Below the pieces are notes generated by a model that searched no databases, was not told where the DNA came from, and saw only the letters and a program-made list of their open reading frames with translations. Position numbers and translations under genes: made by a program. Shown here piece after piece: positions 17,652-20,104 of a DNA stretch of 20,104 bases. Origin of the DNA: Scytalidium lignicola (Eukaryota > Ascomycota > Leotiomycetes). The DNA lies in the NCBI GenBank assembly GCA_002812745.2, contig NCSJ02000529.1, positions 1 through 20,104 of the forward strand. The letters are read 5' to 3'. How positions within the stretch are numbered: position 1 is the first letter of the stretch; every line of letters begins with the position of its first letter.

Positions 17652-18490
17652 CTTAGTAATTGTACTAGAACTTATTGTTGAAATTGATGTAGATGAAATG
17701 GTAATGGCAAGAATACTGGAAACAAGTTCTGTATTAATGAGAAGGACTTAGTGTATAAGATACCCTTAGAATTAAGAGGAGGTTGTTAGCCTAAATAGAT
17801 GGAGATCTATGCTAAGAGTTAGTAGAATCTGGATAATCATGCTAGCAGAGTTTAAAGCTATACCAACAGAGTAATATCTTGTTTTTAAAGAATTATTAAT
17901 CTTGAAATATTATCTTACAATTAGTATAAAAGGACTAAGAGGATAGGAAATCCTGGACAAAAGCCAACTTTATAAAACTGTATAATAAGAAGAAGCAATT
18001 GTTGAGGAATAAGAACTTGATCTTGAGAATCTTATTTTAATTTATAAGATTAACTTATAAAGCATTGTTATAAAGAAAGGATCATGCACATTCTTCTTAC
18101 TAATGAAAAGAACTCAGATTCAGGATAACTTTGACCAAATACTTAAAAATGCTTAGATGGTAATAGAAGAGGGATTAAGTTATGTTGTATAAGGACAATA
18201 TAATATTCAACATAAAGGACTTCTAATAATAACTTTCTAGTAAGATTGTTTAAAAGTAAAAACATAGTACAGAGAAATCTAAGGTCTAGGAAAATTAGTA
18301 GAGTAATTACTTGAAGCTGAATAGTATTATNCTNAACAAGAATAAAGGGAATTAGTAGGGATTGTTGTTAAATTAGCTAACTGAGATGTGAAAGTATTAC
18401 TTACAGTTAATAAACTAGAAGAAGATTTATTATCTTTGAAGTTATTTATAATGTTATTAGGGGAAGATGAGTTAATACAAAGAATTGATT
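17652..18490 (+). other. Linker between gag and protease, no domain recognised
   Basis: Presumably the gag-pol linker or N-terminal part of pol. Short readable pieces such as ISIKGLRG and LILIYKINL are broken by stops. Ns at 18331 and 18334. Confidence 0.4.
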
Positions 18491-18895
18491 AATAGTTTAA
18501 TTAAGAAGTAGTAATATACCCTTTGAATTTTACAAGAAGAATTCCTGTGGAAAGTAATGCCTTTATTATTGAGATAAAGGAGTATTTTGAGAATGAGATG
18601 GTAAAATAAGTACAAGATGTATATATATTCATAAATGACAGAAGTTTTGATGGACTTAGGCTAAGAAATCTTAATGAAAGACAAGTAGTATTGTTTGAAA
18701 AACTAGAAGAAAACATTAAAGACTTAGAAATCAGAGATGATATATTAGTTGACAATGTTGGAAATGTCAATTTTTACTTTATAAACAGTGAAAGTTTATT
18801 GTATATTGATATAACATTATGCAGAAAGTTAATAAGGGCTTTGATTAATTTAAGAGTTAAAAGAAACTTTATTAGTAAACAAGTTGTAAAATGAC
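18490..18895 (+). pseudogene. Aspartic protease domain of the plus-strand gypsy element
   Basis: A frame open from 18610 to TGA 18893-18895 ends ALINLRVKRNFISKQVVK. This aligns by position with the retropepsin motif ALIDSGATxNFIS of Ty3/gypsy proteases. The catalytic Asp-Ser-Gly is Asn-Leu-Arg here (codons 18847-18855), each changed by a transition expected from RIP (GAT to AAT, TCA to TTA, GGA to AGA). The protease would cleave the Gag-Pol polyprotein; this copy cannot. Confidence 0.6.
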
Positions 18896-19199
18896 TTAGA
18901 CTCAACATGAAAGTCAAAGACAACAATTATTTAATATTGTTAATAAACAGTACTAAGGTTTAGAAGTATGTCAATATTTAAACTCAGAACTTAAATATAA
19001 AGTATAATAAAAGTTATTAAGNAAAAAATGTCTTTTGATGTAATAAGGTTAGGAATATATTAAGTTATATTAGGAATTAAATGGATGAGAAAGTATAATC
19101 TAATAATTGATTGGAGAACAAGTATAATTACTTTCTTAGAAGAAATTATGTCTTTAAGAGTTATTCATGTTGATGAAATTATAAAATATATACTTAAGG

Positions 19200-20104
19200 A
19201 ATATTATGAATAACTAGAGTTATTTATAGAAAGACCTGATGATTTAACTTTACTTGAGTATAAACTATAAGATTATGAGATAAAGCTTAAAGAGGAGTTC
19301 AGACTAGCTTATAGATTAATTTATTAAACAACCTTTACTGAGGATAAGGTAATGAAGAAATGATTACTTGAGAAAATGGTGTTTAAAGGTTTGTACAAAG
19401 AAGGTTATGGTGAAGTTGAAGTACTATTGTATTATATAAAGAAAGAAGACAACTTGTTAAGATGACTTTATGGTAATTATAAACACTTGAATAATAAAAC
19501 TAAGAAAGACTAATACTCTTTATTATTGATAAATTCAATAATGGACAAGTTGAAGGGAGTTGTTATATTTACTAAGCTAAACTTATAGTTAGTATTTAAT
19601 CTGGTTAAGATTAAAAGGGATAACAAGTAAAAAGTTATTATTCAAACAAAATACAGATTATTTAAGTTATTAGTTATAACGTTTAGTATAATTAATATTC
19701 TAATAACATAATAAAGAATAATAGACTGTATATTAGAAAAATATCTAGAGAAATTTATAATAATATATCTTGATAATATAATCATTTACTTAAAGAGTAT
19801 TGAAGAATACAAGAAGTATGTTAAGTTTATTTTACAAGTGTTGTAAGAGGCAAGATTATATTGTAAACTGGTAAAATGTGAATTTTATAAGGAATAAGTT
19901 CAGTTCTTAGGATATTATATTTCTAAAGAAAGGATAAAAACCTTTGATAATAAGATTTAGTCAATCAAGGAATAAGAACTACTTAAGACAGTTAAGTAAT
20001 TATAAAGTTTCTTAGGGTTAACTAATTATTACTGAAGATTTGTGAAGGATTATTCTAAAATCTTTTATGTTATTAACTGAACTTACAAAGAAGGATTAGG
20101 TATA
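19200..20104 (+). pseudogene. Reverse transcriptase of the plus-strand gypsy element, cut by window end
   Basis: The order of motifs is that of Ty3/gypsy RT: IKLKEEFRLAYRLIY, then SIMDKLKGVVIFTKLNL (family FTKLDLR), TKYRLFKLLVITFSIINI (family TxxGxFEYxVMPFGLxNAP), YLDNIIIYLKSIEEY near 19768-19810 (catalytic YLDD with Asp to Asn), VKCEFYKE, VQFLGYYISKE, and SFLGLTNYY near 20008-20033. Frames shift and many Gln codons are TAA. It ends in the connection to RNase H at the window edge. Confidence 0.88.

Larger units (their letters stand above)
16024..20104 (+). mobile_element. Second Ty3/gypsy retrotransposon, plus strand, cut by the window end
   Basis: LTR, gag with zinc knuckle, protease and reverse transcriptase occur in standard order from left to right. 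RNase H, integrase and 3' LTR would lie beyond 20104. It faces away from the minus-strand gypsy element and its LTR starts about 60 bases from that element's broken end, which suggests insertion into, or recombination with, that element. AT bias and Gln-to-stop changes are throughout, though somewhat longer stretches remain open here than in the LINE. Confidence 0.82.

Noticed and set aside
18501..18770. Minus-strand Ser/Phe-rich frame
   Set aside because: Antisense of the protease region, which has clear motif support on the plus strand.

Overview
The window looks like nuclear DNA of a filamentous ascomycete (Pezizomycotina). Two things point that way. The left part holds intron-containing genes with short introns (about 48-81 nt) carrying fungal splice signals (GTRAGT-like donors, CTAAC/CTGAC-like branch sites). 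The right part is a very AT-rich block of dead transposons whose damage matches repeat-induced point mutation (RIP): CAA/CAG codons turned to TAA/TAG, Pro to Leu, Gly to Lys/Arg, Asp to Asn, Cys to Tyr. No bacterial operons, Shine-Dalgarno sites, rRNA, tRNA or CRISPR were seen.

Layout. Positions 1-1400 hold intergenic sequence, a possible gene end cut by the window edge, and a decayed Tc1/mariner transposase fragment. Positions 1425-6727 form a small gene island. Gene 1 (+, 1425-2763) and gene 2 (-, 3364-4320) are divergent paralogs facing tail to tail. They share two protein blocks that I cannot assign to a named family. Gene 2 ends in a hydrophobic, probably membrane-inserted exon. Gene 3 (+, 5003-6727, six exons, about 459 residues) is divergent to gene 2 and has a long Gly/Ala-rich hydrophobic segment between predicted helical regions. 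All exon models are hand-built from splice signals and frame continuity.

Positions 6728-8030 are a transition zone. It holds a small ORF with a C-terminal membrane segment (-), a 150-bp MITE with perfect 17-bp inverted repeats and TA duplications, and the end of a broken two-exon gene (-) that I do not recognise.

From about 8031 to the end the window is nested, mutated retrotransposons. First comes a Tad1/I-like LINE (+): ORF1 with a 21-bp heptad repeat, then ORF2 with an AP-endonuclease and an RT with an FVDD motif. It stops abruptly at an LTR. Next is a Ty3/gypsy chromovirus-type element on the minus strand, with 3' LTR, polypurine tract, an extra degenerate ORF, chromodomain and integrase; its 5' half is missing. 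Last is a second Ty3/gypsy element on the plus strand (5' LTR, gag, zinc knuckle, protease, RT), which runs off the window. None of the three can be active as read, because every domain carries stops.

The best candidates for something undescribed are the gene 1/gene 2 family and gene 3. Their clustering at the edge of an AT-rich block fits a fast-evolving accessory compartment, but that is inference.
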